Made by a program: the position numbers and the translations under genes | Part shown: positions 9,857-20,492 of the stretch, one piece after another | Numbering within the stretch: position 1 is the stretch's first letter | How the letters are laid out: every line of letters starts with the position of its first letter | Assembly: GCF_004664715.2 (NCBI RefSeq) | Contig: NC_051063.1 | Location: 147,833,165-147,897,164 of the forward strand | DNA from: Peromyscus leucopus | Taxonomy: Eukaryota; Chordata; Mammalia; Rodentia; Cricetidae | DNA: 64,000 nt | Reading direction: 5' to 3' | The notes under the pieces: generated by a model | Told to the model about the DNA's origin: nothing | Databases searched by the model: none | The model's input: the letters and a program-made list of their open reading frames with translations, nothing else

Positions 9857-10684
9857 GGGGAGAAGCTGATGCAGAAGAAGACTTCAGCAACTGTGTTCAC
9901 CCCATGAAGAGGCTGCCACAGTGGTTAGCCCCAAAGTGCTGTGTGCAGAATCAGAGTTTGGCTCCACAGTGTTCTGTGCCAATCAGGGGTGAGCTCCGTT
10001 GGTTAGTTAAGTCGTGAGTGGTCTGGAGACCTCAGTGCTCTCCCTGATGGTTCCCTTTTCTGGGCACTCTTCTCCCAGGTGCCTCCTTCCCTGGCCTTTG
10101 TGGGTCTGCTCCTGCATGACTGAACTTGACTCTTGGTAACACCTGGCTGCCATATCACCAGCAAGCAGACAGCCCCTCTTGTGGCCTTTTCTGACAGCCA
10201 TCACTGGTGATGGCTGGGAGCACAGGTTTATGGACAGAATCCTGCTGCTGCCTCCCAAGGCAGGCTTGTAGCTCTGGGTCCTGGGGCTTCCGGAGACAGT
10301 GCGGGAGATGGGCAGAGCAGGTGGGGTTCTCCATGGAGTGTGCTGTTCACTGCCAAGTGCTGAGACCGAGTGAGTGCAGCTCTTAAAATACAAATGGCCA
10401 GAGCAACTAAATCAGAGACCCACAACCCTGAGTCCCCTGGAGCAGGATTCAGGGTGACCTGGTGCTTGGTGGCCCGGCCAGCTGGTCAGCTCTGCCATGC
10501 TTTATCCATGTTGAATAACTTGGTTTGAACCAGATCAAAGAATGGGCCATTCTTCGATCACAGAGCCTTGGGAAATGGAAGAAAGGTATAGATGTCTGGT
10601 GGGGTAGGAGGAGGGGTGGAGGGTGGGGGATCCCACATTGCCCCACCTTGAACTCCTGATGCCTGAGTGCTGAAGTTGTGGTCA
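9857..10684. other. Single-copy-looking DNA, no gene seen
   Basis: About 830 bp without recognised repeats. It contains a near-perfect inverted repeat at 10195-10216. Overlapping frames on both strands are not supported by splice sites or known motifs. Confidence 0.5.
10195..10216. repeat. Short inverted repeat, 10-bp arms, 2-bp spacer
   Basis: The arms 'cagccatcac' and 'gtgatggctg' are perfectly complementary around a TG spacer. It may be coincidental in a window this long. Confidence 0.85.
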
Positions 10685-10790
10685 AGGATGACCTTGAACT
10701 CCTGATCTTTTGCATAGTCTGTGCCAGGCTGGGGACTGAACTCACAGTTCCCTGCATTGCTGGTAAGCACTCAACCAAGGGGGTTACACC
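10685..10790 (-). mobile_element. B4-like SINE fragment, antisense
   Basis: 'aaggatgaccttgaactcct', 'ccaggctggggactgaactc' and 'ctggtaagcactcaaccaag' match the antisense B1/ID junction and tail of B4-class SINEs. It is diverged. Confidence 0.65.
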
Positions 10791-11690
10791 CCTATAATGG
10801 TGGTTCTTCTGCAGCCGATTTCAGGGAGTTCAGGCCCACAGGGGTGAGCGAGAGCGTCAGCCTCTGGCTGTCTGCACTCCAGGAACCTTTCTCTTCTCAC
10901 ATCCATCTCCAGCCCACCCACCTGTCTTCCACCTGCCTTTTTCTCCTGTCTTTGGTCTTACTGGGAGACGTTTGGCTCGGCTCCAGCTTACTCATTAGCA
11001 CTCTAGGTTGGCATGTCTTTTGGCTTCAGATCTCCGTTTTCCTTAGCCTGTGCCAAGAAAGTGTCGATTAGTCCAGCTGGGTGGTGGTGAGGAAGGGACT
11101 TCCGCAGAGAGGGAAATGTGAAGTACAGCAGTCCTCAGAGTGCTGGCCCTGGACCACAGGCAGCCGTGACCCTGGGGACCTGTCACAAATGGAAGCTCTC
11201 AGTCACTCCTGTCTTGCTGATCCAGGACAGGAGCCTCAGGGTGACACTCATCTCCAGCTGACTGTGAAGAAGGCCAAAGTTTGAGGGCCATCCAGAATGA
11301 GCGTGCAAGATGCCACACTGATTCTCGGCTTCGGGGCGATGGTCCCCAGCCTTTGGAAAGTCCTTTGCAAGCCGTTGTGGGAATTTGTTCCGCCACACCT
11401 CAGCAAGCCCCAGAGATACTGTGGACCCAGCATGCAGTAACAAAAAGTGCCTTCTCCAAGATTTGCTTCAGTACTGAGAACAGTGTCCGGAGAGCTGAAG
11501 GTCACTGTTGCCCCTGTGCTTCTTGGGTGGCTGGGGTGGGGATGGGGGGAGTCCAGTACCTCCATGGGAGGCTGGGGACACGATGGAGGACGTGGCAGTC
11601 ATTCCTGCTTCTTCCTGTACAGTACTCAGTTCACAGGTTTCTAAACCCCAGAACCATGGGAGAATTAACGGGACCAGAGAAAGTCATATT
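10791..11690. other. Single-copy-looking DNA, no gene recognised
   Basis: About 900 bp. A 161-codon frame at 11281-11766 runs through it and into the following SINE. It overlaps antisense frames of similar length and resembles no family I know, so I do not call it a gene. Confidence 0.45.
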
Positions 11691-11930
11691 TGGGGCTGGA
11701 GATGGAGCTTGGTTGGTCCAGGGCTTGCCTACGTGCTCGAAGGGTGTGATCACCTGTATTGCATAAACCAGACATGGTGACACACACACACACCCCTGTA
11801 ATCATAGCCCTCAGGAGGAGGGGGAGGCAGGAAGATCAGACGTTCAAGGTCCTCCTCAGCTACATAGCTTCAGAGTCCATCGAGGATGCATGAGATCCTA
11901 CCTTAAAAAAGAAAGAAAAAAAAAGTAAGA
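11691..11930 (+). mobile_element. B4/RSINE-type SINE, sense
   Basis: An ID-like head ('ggggctggagatggagcttg', 'ccagggcttgcctacgtgc') is followed by a B1-like half ('cccctgtaatcatagccctc', 'ggaggcaggaagatcagacg') and an A-rich tail ('aaaaaagaaagaaaaa'). This is the B4 layout. Confidence 0.8.
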
Positions 11931-11944
11931 ACAATAGGAAACGG

Positions 11945-12105
11945 GGGTTGTGAAGACGGCTCAGCAGGTAAAGGCACTGACTGCCAAGCCTGACGACCTG
12001 AGTTCAATCCCTGGGATCCACGTAGTGGACTCCTGCAGCTTGCTGTCTGACCTCTAAACGTGTGCCGTGACGTGTGTGCCACAGTTTCACACACACACAA
12101 GTTGT
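11945..12105 (+). mobile_element. B3-type SINE, sense
   Basis: 'gaagacggctcagcaggtaa', 'ctgccaagcctgacgacctg', 'agttcaatccctgggatcca' and 'ctgtctgacctctaaacgtg' give the B3 order. A CA/TG-rich tail extends into the next microsatellite. Confidence 0.85.
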
Positions 12106-12171
12106 GTATGTATGTATACATATGCATATGTATTTGCATATACACATACACATACACATACACACACATAT
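12088..12171. repeat. TG/CA/TA-rich microsatellite
   Basis: Degenerate alternating purine-pyrimidine tract including 'cacatacacatacacatac', probably grown from the tail of the adjacent B3. Confidence 0.85.
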
Positions 12172-12361
12172 AGAGACTCTAAACGGAGACCAGGTCCTAG
12201 TCTGGAGGTACTCTCACTCTGTCCCTCCCACCAGGCTTAGCAGACAGGTATTTTTGTTGTTTGTCTTTCTGTATCTTTTCTACTCTATATCTTTTCTCTG
12301 TTTGTTTGTACATTTTCTGAGTCACCTCCTTACCTCTTTGTCTCCTTACCACTCATTTCCT

Positions 12362-12545
12362 AGACCGGTGGCTTCCAAACTTTGGTGTAAGCAAAGCCAC
12401 CTCGGACCACGGCAGTGACTCTGATGGAGTCAGTCTGGACGGGACCTGGGAATCTGCATTCCCGGCAAGCCCCCCAGGACACTCAGGCGCACATTCCGGT
12501 GTGTGGAGCCACATTTGGAGCTCTGATATGCGTGGCTTATGTAAC
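12362..12545 (-). mobile_element. MER5-type hAT DNA transposon remnant
   Basis: 'ggtggcttccaaactttggt' matches the terminal region of MER5A/B (complement strand). It is followed by 'gggacctgggaatctgcatt', 'ccggcaagccccccaggac' and 'agccacatttggagctctg', in the expected order. It is a non-autonomous, ancient mammalian hAT-Charlie element. Confidence 0.65.
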
Positions 12546-12865
12546 AGAAGATAGTAAAGCTCTTTAAATCCACAGGGGAAGTTTCTCCTGTAGAAATTGA
12601 TGGCGAGCACGTTTACCTCTGTGCCATCCTGCCCAACATCTGCTAGAGACAGGCACTCATTTTGCTGGAGATCCGACTTTGAACCGTGTTCACTGTTAGT
12701 CACCACTGGATGAGAACAGGAGGAAAGGAGAGATCCAGAAAGACCATTAGATTCTGCCTGACCGTGTTTCCCAAAGACATAGATGGATTCCCATGATACA
12801 TGAAGACACAAGGGAGAAACTATTCATTTAAGGGTAAGCCACACTGGGGTCAATTCCTAGTTTGT
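12546..12865. other. Single-copy-looking DNA, no gene seen
   Basis: A 152-codon minus-strand frame spans 12353-12811, but it runs across the MER5 remnant and shows no familiar motif, so it is not supported as a gene. Confidence 0.45.
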
Positions 12866-12935
<70 letters not shown>

Positions 12936-12946
12936 AGACAGAGAGA
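12866..12946. repeat. (GA)n microsatellite
   Basis: Pure (AG)n of about 65 bp at 12867-12931, then 'aagagagacagagagat'. Frames here give Arg-Glu repeats. Confidence 0.95.
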
Positions 12947-13724
12947 TTTTAATTAGAAAAGTTGCCACTGTTTTTTGTTTATTTGCCTTGCTTTATTCCT
13001 GTATGGAATCATTCCCTGTGTGTGGAGGCAGACACACCCCCTGCAGTTTCCGGACGCCGTGAGACTATGGCAAGCCAGGCCTGCCTGGAGAGTGAAATCA
13101 CTCCATGGAAAGCTTTGAAGATTGTTTTCTCATCTCCTTTTTATTTTTATATGCAAGCAGGGTCCTCCGTGGTTCATCTTATCTCTCTGTCTTTAGCCAG
13201 AAATATTTTGGCCCATGAAAATAGGAAACAGTCTCCAGCTAGAGGAACTCAGGTGCAGAGGTTAAATATTCAACTCTTTGAAGTAAAATGACTTTTTTGT
13301 TGTTGTTGTTGTTCAGAGTGTAATGATACCTCTCTCTCCCTCTCTCCTTTCTCTCATGCAGTGCTTTTCAGCTCACTGTGCTAGCAGTGTCGGGGCCTCG
13401 TTAGATTCCCATTCTGTTCTATTCTCACTCAGCAGTTCACTGCAAGTCCGTAAAGGCAAGCTTTATAAAAATCCATTATGAATGAATTCTGCTCTCTGTG
13501 TGGCTGCTGTTCTTGCCTCATCTCTCGCCTTTGAGGGTTATAAAATCCTTCCGTGTCTCTGATGCATGCCGTAGGCCACATTCTCAAACGAGTGTGTGTG
13601 TGTGCATACACAGATGCACACACAATTTCTCGGACATTCTCAGCTCACGCTCACAGATAATGAACCCTTCTTCAGACTTTTCTCGCCCCCGGTATCTTCT
13701 GCATCAAACCTTTCATATTCTTTT
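12947..13724. other. Single-copy-looking DNA with small simple repeats, no gene seen
   Basis: Contains a short (TTG)n at about 13294-13313, a CT tract at 13330-13352 and a (GT)n/CA segment at 13590-13625. No exon or larger repeat is recognised. Confidence 0.45.
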
Positions 13725-13948
13725 AATTTTATGTACAGGTGTATGTGTGTGTGGTGCAGAATGAGTGGGGTGTATGGATATGGCCTTGTGAGTACAGATG
13801 CCTGGAGGCCAGTGGGGGAAAAACCATCAGATCCCCTAGAGCTGGAATTACTGGCGGTTGTGAGCTGCCTCCTGTGGGTGCTGGGAACCAACTTGAGTGC
13901 TCTGCAAGAGCGTACACTCCCTTAACTGCTAAGCTATCTCTCCAGTCC
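13725..13948 (-). mobile_element. B3-type SINE, antisense
   Basis: 'agtacagatgcctggaggcc', 'tcagatcccctagagctgga', 'gagctgcctcctgtgggtgc' and the end 'gctaagctatctctccagtc' follow the antisense B3/B2 order. Confidence 0.85.
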
Positions 13949-14585
13949 TAAACCTTCAGTATTCTTGTCCTGGCTATCTCTCCACACCTGGTTTAATTAT
14001 GTCACCCTCTATTTAAATACTTTACCGACTTGCCATTACTAGAGACTAAACCTCATCTGTTTAACAGTCTTTTAGGACCCCTGTACTGTCCCCTCTCCCC
14101 TCCCCGCCACCTTCATGCTATGAGTTTATGCAACAGCTGCTCCCACCGCCCTGGGATCTGAGCATGCTCACCTGCTTGCCCTCCTTTGCTCTAATTGTGG
14201 GAGGAGTCTTTGTTTTTTTCAAGGCTTTGATGAAATGGTTTTGGTTTATGGCACTGCCTTATGACTCTGTCCATCTCTGCTCATCTCTGCTTCCTGATCT
14301 CCCGTAGGCTGTCTAGGTTGAAGCGCTTAGCCGTGCGAAATTACATTCAGCTGCTTTTGAGACCCGTTCTTTAGGTCACTAGCAGCAGAGTTCACTCTTC
14401 TTGGTCGTACAGTTCAGAGAGGTTTGGCATGCACGTGGAGGAGCACCAACCAAAATGGAAGCTGCCAACCAGTCCCATCACCTCTACCATCAATGCCTGC
14501 CATGCCACACCCTGTAATACGTTTTGTGCAAAGAATGTAACTCTGTATGGCTGACCTAATACTTAATTCAAACTGCTGTTTGTGG
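13949..14585. other. Single-copy-looking DNA, no gene seen
   Basis: About 640 bp with no recognised repeat or exon. Confidence 0.45.
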
Positions 14586-14830
14586 TCATAGGATGTTGAA
14601 ATCCTCACCCCCTCGATGTGATGGGCAGTGAGTTCCTTGGTAGGAATTTTGCTAATGGTGGTGGAACACTTCTGAAGGAGTTGGTGTCCTTGAGAGAAAA
14701 GGAAAACCACCCAGAAGCCCCTGGCCCTCTCCAGGAAGTGAGGAACAACCAAGAAGGCCATTGTCAGTACCAGAAATAGACCCTCATCAGGTGTTCATCC
14801 TTGACTGTGGCCCTTGACCTCCAGACTTGA
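14586..14830 (+). mobile_element. MLT1-like (ERVL-MaLR) LTR remnant, sense
   Basis: 'gatgttgaaatcctcacccc' plus 'ctcgatgtgatgggcagtg', 'aggagttggtgtccttgaga', 'cctggccctctccaggaagt' with 'gaggaacaaccaagaaggcc', and 'agaccctcatcaggtgttca' keep the order of the ancient mammalian MaLR LTRs. It is strongly diverged. Confidence 0.65.
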
Positions 14831-15148
14831 GGGACACCCATGTTTGCATCCTGTTACAGAGCCCTAGTAACCTTTAGCCGTGTCTCATTCCATGGTAATC
14901 TCAAGAATTTAAACCGCCCTTCGAACCTGTATCTTTCCCATAGTTGGTGGCATGAAGCCAGGGGCAGCTCATGTGCCCAGAACCCTAGTTTTCCTTGGGT
15001 CAATAGATGAATACATGGTTAATGGTGATCGTTGCGAGGTTTGCTTTAATTATGAGCTTGAACCTCTCTCATGCTCTTTCCGGACTTTTCCTAACGGTCC
15101 TGATAGAAACTAAAGCTCAGCTGCATCAGACTCTGGGGCTCTGGGCTC
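14831..15148. other. Single-copy-looking DNA, no gene seen
   Basis: About 320 bp between two transposon remnants. Nothing is recognised. Confidence 0.45.
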
Positions 15149-15156
15149 ACTTAGGA

Positions 15157-15391
15157 CAGCGGTTCTCAACCTTGCTAATGTCGTGTCCCTTTAATAAAGT
15201 TCCTCATGTTGTGGTGATCCCCCCCACACACCATTATATTATTTCATAGCATCTTCATAACTGTAATTTTGCTACTGTTATGAACCGTAATGTAAATATC
15301 TGATATGTAGGATATCTGATATTCAAGCCCTGGGAAAGGGTCATTTGACCCCCCCACCAAGGGGTCAAGACCCACAGATTGAGAATTTCTG
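15157..15391 (+). mobile_element. URR1-type hAT DNA transposon with terminal inverted repeats
   Basis: Begins 'cagcggttctcaaccttg' and ends with its diverged complement 'cagattgagaatttctg'. The interior has 'cctcatgttgtggtgatccc', 'taattttgctactgttatga' and 'gggaaagggtcatttgaccc', as in rodent URR1. Octamers 'acttagga' (15149-15156) and 'gcttaaga' (15392-15399) agree at 6 of 8 positions, as expected for an old hAT 8-bp duplication. Confidence 0.88.
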
Positions 15392-15399
15392 GCTTAAGA

Positions 15400-15944
15400 G
15401 CTTCGGCAGGTACGCTGTGCTATATGCCTGCTCTGAGGTTAGGCCATTAGTTCAGACTTTGAGTGGCAGCAGGACACAGCTGATTTCATGTGTGTAAACA
15501 GGTTCCATGAGCCACTTCTGCAGTAAATGTATTCTGGGGGCTGGGGGGGTGGTAATAGCTTGATCTTCATCGTTCATCGACCTCCATTCTCTTCAAGACC
15601 TTGGGAAAGCAACAGATCTATGCGAAGCTGAAAGTGCCAGTCGGTGACCAGAACAAAGCTACCTGTGATGTCAGATGTAGCTTTTACTTGGCAAGAGTGT
15701 GCTTGGCTGCTTCTTCCTCCGGGCTCACAGCTCATACTTTAGCAATCTCCTGCTTTCATCGTGCCTCACCGTGTGTAACTAGTGCTGGTTACAACATCTA
15801 TGTCTGATGGTCCTCCCTTCCCTGCTGGCACGTTCATTTAGGGAGAGGAAGTGAGGCGCCCACTTCAGATGATTGCAGAGAGGTTGGTGTTAGTAGAAAT
15901 GGATTGTTTTCAAGTATATTTTTCATTCCAGGTGTTAGCCCGAG
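15400..15944. other. Single-copy-looking DNA, no gene seen
   Basis: About 550 bp. A 68-codon frame at 15601-15807 has no recognised homology and no supporting splice sites. Confidence 0.45.
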
Positions 15945-16475
15945 GCAATAGTAGTCTTCCTTGTCAACTTGATGAGACTTAGAATCACCTTGGACAGGGC
16001 TGATTGTCCCTCTCTTAGTAGCCATCAATTGCTCTTCATCCAGCTGTGGGGCTTTGTGAGAGTCCCCCATCAACAATGGCACATCAGCCGCTGTTGTCAT
16101 TGTGTAGGTCTTGTTTTGGAGACCATGAAGACTTCAAGGTTGTAGATCCTTCTCATACATAGAAGACACCATTTTAAAGCAGATGCTCTTTCCGGACTTG
16201 TAAAATCTTCTCCTCTCCTCTTGAGTGATGCTCTCTGAGCCTTAGATATAGGCTTGTATTATGGATGTACGAAATGGGAATGGGAAGCCTCCTCTAGTCA
16301 GTTATTCTCTGCATTTTGACCACTTGGGGATTTCTATGATGGGTTCCATCTGCAGCACAAAGAAGTTTCTTTGATGAGGGGGTCAGAGCTATGCTTTTCT
16401 GTGGGCGTAAGGATAGACATTTATCCCACCGTCATCCACGTTGAGGTAGTAGACTTAGTCTCAACTGCTGGCTTT
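15945..16475. mobile_element. Possible decayed rodent retroelement (unclassified)
   Basis: 'cttgtcaacttgatgagact' with 'tagaatcaccttggacag' and, further on, 'ttctgtgggcgtaaggatag' with 'acatttatcccaccgtcatc' recall a dispersed rodent repeat. The match is from memory and weak. Orientation and family are not assigned. Confidence 0.35.
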
Positions 16476-17467
16476 AACTAAAATGCACTCTATTGTTACA
16501 TTTTAAACACTGTTCGTGCAGAGAGACGGAAAACATTTTAAAAGTAGAAAGGCCGAGGGAGTGGCGCAAGGGTTCAAAAACAAGGTTGTGTTCTGGACTT
16601 GGAGCGAGAGGCCAAGCACTTTGGCCGAGGTTCAGGTATTGTAGCCACGAACTTGAGTTGAGGGAACACAGTCAAATCATTCTTTCTGCTGAAGTGTTCA
16701 AAACTACAAACAGACTTTGATGTTAAAGAAGAAAGTGTGTGTACATAGAAAATAAGTGCTGTAGTGATTTCTTCTTGGGCTCCGTACCATTTCTCAACAG
16801 AAGACATGGCTTTGCTCCCTGCTCTTGTTTTTGCAAGGAAAAGGAGTATTAGATGTCAATTTAGATTTGGGGAAGGTAAGTGAAAGTTCGAATGGTTTTC
16901 CAGATAAGGCATTTTTCTCTGGTGGGTTTTTTTTTTCTCTCTAATAGAAATAAACAAATATCCCATTGCCTTTTATTAGAGTTCTTTTGATCTCAGTGCA
17001 GTTGTGGAGTGTATATCTGGGTGGATGGCCGGCTTCCATGTGAGGCCCTTGGGAGGGTTAGTCACTGTGTTCCCTGTGGACCTGGGTTCTCTCCTGCAGA
17101 TTACACATGCTGATGTACGGTAGCATGTCATTTGATGAGCCGTGCGCTCAGCCCCCTTCAGAGCCTTGTGCATGTGTGTCTGAGAGCAGCATTGCTGGGA
17201 GCCCTGACCCTGAGGGTGGCTGCAGGCCTTCTTACGCAGACACTTGCTCTCTTAGCTGAGGACTGAAGACTCGGGTAGCAGGAGAGCTAGCTCACTTGCT
17301 ACTGAGTTCTAAGTGGTTTGTCCGTATGTTGATGTAGTAGAATGCCTCCTTTCCAGATCATCACATTGAATAAATAATGTTCTAAAAATTAGCATGAGAG
17401 CTGACACCAGTCATGTGACTTTTATGTATCAGCTATCCACATTCCTACTACCAGATTGCTTAAATGA

Positions 17468-17469
<2 letters not shown>
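16476..17469. other. Single-copy-looking DNA with one weak exon-like segment
   Basis: About 1 kb without clear repeats. The segment 16801-16875 is bounded by 'ctcaacag' on the left and 'gtaagt' on the right, is 75 nt long and lacks stops in some frames. No homology is recognised, so it is a curiosity rather than a gene call. Confidence 0.4.
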
Positions 17470-17515
<46 letters not shown>

Positions 17516-17525
17516 GTGTGTGCAT
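17470..17525. repeat. (TG)n microsatellite
   Basis: Pure (TG)n at about 17472-17507, then a GGTG-type degenerate tail. Confidence 0.95.
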
Positions 17526-17574
17526 GGGCTGGAAGTCAATGTCCAGTGTCCTCTTCAATAGCTTTCCACCTTAT

Positions 17575-17739
17575 TTTATTTATTTATTTATTTGGTTTTT
17601 TGAGACAGGGTTTCTCTGTGTAGCTTTGTGCCCTTCCTGGAACTCACTTGGTAGTCCAGGCTGGCCTCCAACTCAAAGAGATCTGCCTGGCTCTGCCTCC
17701 CAGTGCTGGGATTAAAGGCGTGTGCCACCACCGCCCGGC
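17575..17739 (-). mobile_element. B1 SINE, antisense, with (TTTA)n tail
   Basis: The tail is (TTTA)n. The body has 'gagacagggtttctctgtgt', 'ttggtagtccaggctggcct' and 'gtgtgccaccaccgcccggc'. An 8-bp duplication 'caccttat' occurs at 17567-17574 and 17742-17749. Confidence 0.93.
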
Positions 17740-17751
17740 TACACCTTATGT

Positions 17752-17972
17752 TTTGAGACAGTATCTCTTACTGAACCTTGAACTCACTGATTCAACTAGA
17801 CTGCCTCATGGACAAGCTCCGGAGAGGCTCCCGCCTCTGCATCCCAGTGCTGGGGTTACAGACCTGCATCTCCACACATGGCTTTTCCATGGGTGGAAAA
17901 CTCAGGCCCTGTGCTTACGCAGCAAGCTGTCTACTGACTGGGCCATCTCCTCATTCCTTTTTGGCATTTAAC
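17752..17972 (-). mobile_element. B4/RSINE-type SINE, antisense
   Basis: 'ttttgagacagtatctctta', 'aaccttgaactcactgattc', 'gtgctggggttacagacctg' and 'gactgggccatctcctcatt' follow the antisense order of the B4/RSINE class. It is diverged. Confidence 0.7.
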
Positions 17973-18084
17973 GGGCAGAATGGTGACAGAGGAAAGGAGA
18001 TTTGGGAGGGGGAAAGGGAGAGCAGGCCTGAAGAGGGCCAGCCCTAAGTGTTTGGCTCAGCCAGATGCCGAGATGTGACTAGGT

Positions 18085-18335
18085 GGGAACCCCATTTCTC
18101 TCCCTAGACCCGCCCCTAGGAAAACCTACCAGGAGTCAGCCCCTCCCTGGGGCTGCTCAAGACCACACCTACAGGCTACTTAAGAACTGGTCACCCCTAC
18201 CTGCCTGTGTGCTTCAAGATCTCTCTCCTGGCTTCCTTCCTGAGAGCCAGCCAGGAGGTGCTTTGCTCTGCTCAGATTAAACCCGGATTTTTTAATTTGG
18301 CCTAATCTTATTTATTACGTTGGCAGTTGAGGATG
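18085..18335 (+). mobile_element. Putative LTR-like segment
   Basis: A compact GC-rich promoter-like part ('ctacaggctacttaagaact'), 'agatctctctcctggcttcc', then a polyadenylation-type 'gctcagattaaaccc' and 'ttggcctaatcttatttatt' suggest a retroviral LTR. No target duplication or family could be confirmed. Confidence 0.35.
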
Positions 18336-18554
18336 TCCAGTAACCAACCAGGGATCTAAAATGTATCACGTATCAATTTGCTTCCAGGGTAGGAGAAAGG
18401 AGTCCTGAGAGAACAAATGTGTAGTAAGACAAACTCCAGCTAAAAGAAACCTCTAAATATTTGTTTTGAAGAATGGAGAGTTAAATATTATCCAAGTTGG
18501 CAGTCTTCCCTGTCCAAAATCCCCTCATGCTCTGGGATAACGTCTTTAAAAGAA

Positions 18555-18762
18555 ATTTATGTTTTGTTTTAGATTTGCATTATTTTCATGTGTATGCATG
18601 TTTTTCCTGCTTGTGTATATGTGCATCATGGGTGTATCTGGTACCGATGGAGGTCAGAAGAGGGTGGTGGGTCCCCTGGAACCGGAGTTATGGATGGTTG
18701 TAAAGCACCACATAAATGCTGAGAACTGAGCCTGGGTCTCTGAACCATCTCTCCAGCCCCTT
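18555..18762 (-). mobile_element. B3-type SINE, antisense
   Basis: 'gatggaggtcagaagagggt', 'gtcccctggaaccggagtta', 'ctgagaactgagcctgggtc' and the terminal 'gaaccatctctccagcccc' are the antisense B3 landmarks. Confidence 0.88.
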
Positions 18763-18934
18763 GGGATGGCATCTTAATTCAAGGAGTCCTTCTTTTATTT
18801 GCATCCTTGGGCAGAGGCAAGCCTCCAGCCCACATCCCCAGAGGTATTCCCTGCCTTACGTCCTTCCCTGTGTGCTACACAAGCCTAGCCCTCCATGCAT
18901 TCACCAGTCGGCACGTACTGTGCTTCTGTGTCCT

Positions 18935-19200
18935 AAGTTCACTAGAAGCATGATTGGTTAAATCGTTGACCAAGTCTTTGAATTCAGCCCTCAGCCCCGC
19001 CCGTTCCCTAAGGTCAGACAGCTGCAAGTCCCAAACCTCTAATCATGAGGTTGGCCCGACTGGTGGCCAGTCTTCATCCTGAAGCCAAGGAGGGGCTCGC
19101 TCTGAGTCACCTCATTAGCATAACAAAGATGCTCTGATGCACGATACAACCAAGGTTCCAAAGCCCCACGTCAGGAATCTGGCACAGGACATACATAGCA
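18935..19200. mobile_element. Possible ancient LTR remnant
   Basis: 'gcatgattggttaaatcgtt', 'agtcccaaacctctaatcat', 'ttcatcctgaagccaaggag' and 'gagtcacctcattagcataa' resemble, in order, an old mammalian LTR family that I cannot name with certainty. No ends are visible. Confidence 0.4.
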
Positions 19201-19574
19201 TCTAAGCCTAATGGAGGGGCTTTGTTGATTCTCACACTAATGTTGTAAGGTTTCCAGACCGTTTTTTTGTATTGCTTTGAAGTGTCAGTAACTGTGTCCC
19301 TGATTACAGATGTGATGTGTGTTTATTCTAGAAGTTTTGGAGAATATAAGATGTCACAAAGGGAAATAAAAATTGCATGTAATCTTACTACTTGGATAGC
19401 CAATACTAACTTTTCGCTGTTTTCTTTGCTCTATCAGTGGTATGTGGTACTCATGTACTGTGTACTGTTTTAAACAAAAATTAGAATCAAACCCAGGGTT
19501 GTATTTTTTTTCTTCTTTTGCCATAATACAAAATAATACTTCACATTTTTCATAGTTTTTAATTTTTAAAAAAT
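19201..19574. other. AT-rich DNA, possibly old repeat, no gene seen
   Basis: No confident repeat or exon. The text around 19340-19420 hints at an old mammalian dispersed repeat, but the match is too weak to assign. Confidence 0.35.
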
Positions 19575-19855
19575 GTATTTGTGGGAAAGTGAGCGGGCGG
19601 TTTTTTGAAGAGTGGGCTCTCTCTTCCACCTGGTTTTGAGGCAGAGTCCCTCTTCTTGTCTTTGTCACTGTGTGAGACCCTCCAGGCAGCTGGCCGGTCT
19701 CCACCCCAGGCCATCTCCTGGTAGGAGCACCTGGTTAGGGATGTACCCCACCACATCATCGCCACCTTTTTACATGAGTTCCGAGGACTGAACTCAGGCC
19801 GTCCAGCTCGCATACCGAGGGTTTTCACTCCTTAAGCTGTCTCCCTAGCATGGCA
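19575..19855 (-). mobile_element. RSINE1/B4-type SINE, antisense
   Basis: 'gagtgggctctctcttccac', 'ctggttttgaggcagagtcc', 'atgagttccgaggactgaac' with 'tcaggccgtccagctcgcat', and 'cttaagctgtctccctagc' follow the antisense RSINE1/B4 layout. Confidence 0.72.
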
Positions 19856-20189
19856 TCTTTCTTTAAAAAAAAAACAGTATTTTTAATAGATAATTGGGAA
19901 TTCTTGTTTTAAAGCAGTAGGCTTGTTTTGAGAGCAGCTTTGGCTGCAGAGCAATATTGAACAGAAAGTACAGATTGTTGCTGTTTGTAGACTCAGACTC
20001 ACCCAAGCCTGCATCCACACCAAAGCGGTGCTTTGCATGCAACAGACGAGCCTGTGCTGACAGAGCTGTCTACCACAGTGCGTGGTTATACCAAGGCTGC
20101 CTCTTTGTCTTGTGCATCCGTGAGTTTGGACAGACATGCGTGTCCCGTGCCAGCATCACAGTGTAGTCTCACTACCTTGGAAATGCTTT
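19856..20189. other. Single-copy-looking DNA, no gene seen
   Basis: About 330 bp, nothing recognised. Overlapping frames on both strands are not supported. Confidence 0.4.
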
Positions 20190-20335
20190 TTGCTGTGTGT
20201 CCCCCAGCGCCTGATAAACACCTATCCATTTTCTTTCTCCATGGTTTGCCTTCCAGAATGTTGTATAGTTGGGGTCATACAGTATTTTTTGTATCAACCT
20301 ATATGTCTTAGTAATTTACTTATTTGTGGATGATA
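20190..20335 (-). mobile_element. L1M fragment, antisense (left piece)
   Basis: 'gccttccagaatgttgtata' with 'gttggggtcatacagtattt' is the complement of an old L1 3' region. It continues at 20830 after the SINE cluster. Confidence 0.6.
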
Positions 20336-20354
20336 GCTGATGTCTTTGCTTGTG

Positions 20355-20470
20355 GCTTTTTGAGGCAGGGTCTCATGTAGCCTAGTCTGGACCAGAGCTC
20401 ACTATGTAGTGGAGGCTAGCCCTGAACTCCTCCTGACCTTTCTGCTTCCATGTCTCTTGCCTTTTTATTT
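20355..20470 (-). mobile_element. B1/B4-like SINE fragment, antisense
   Basis: 'ttttgaggcagggtctcatg', 'tagtggaggctagccctgaa' and 'ctcctcctgacctttctgct' are diverged antisense SINE sequence. Confidence 0.6.
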
Positions 20471-20492
20471 ACTTGTTTGTTTGTTTACTTTT

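Noticed and set aside
12353..12811. 152-codon minus-strand open frame
   Set aside because: It crosses a MER5 remnant and has no recognisable domain, conserved start or splice context.
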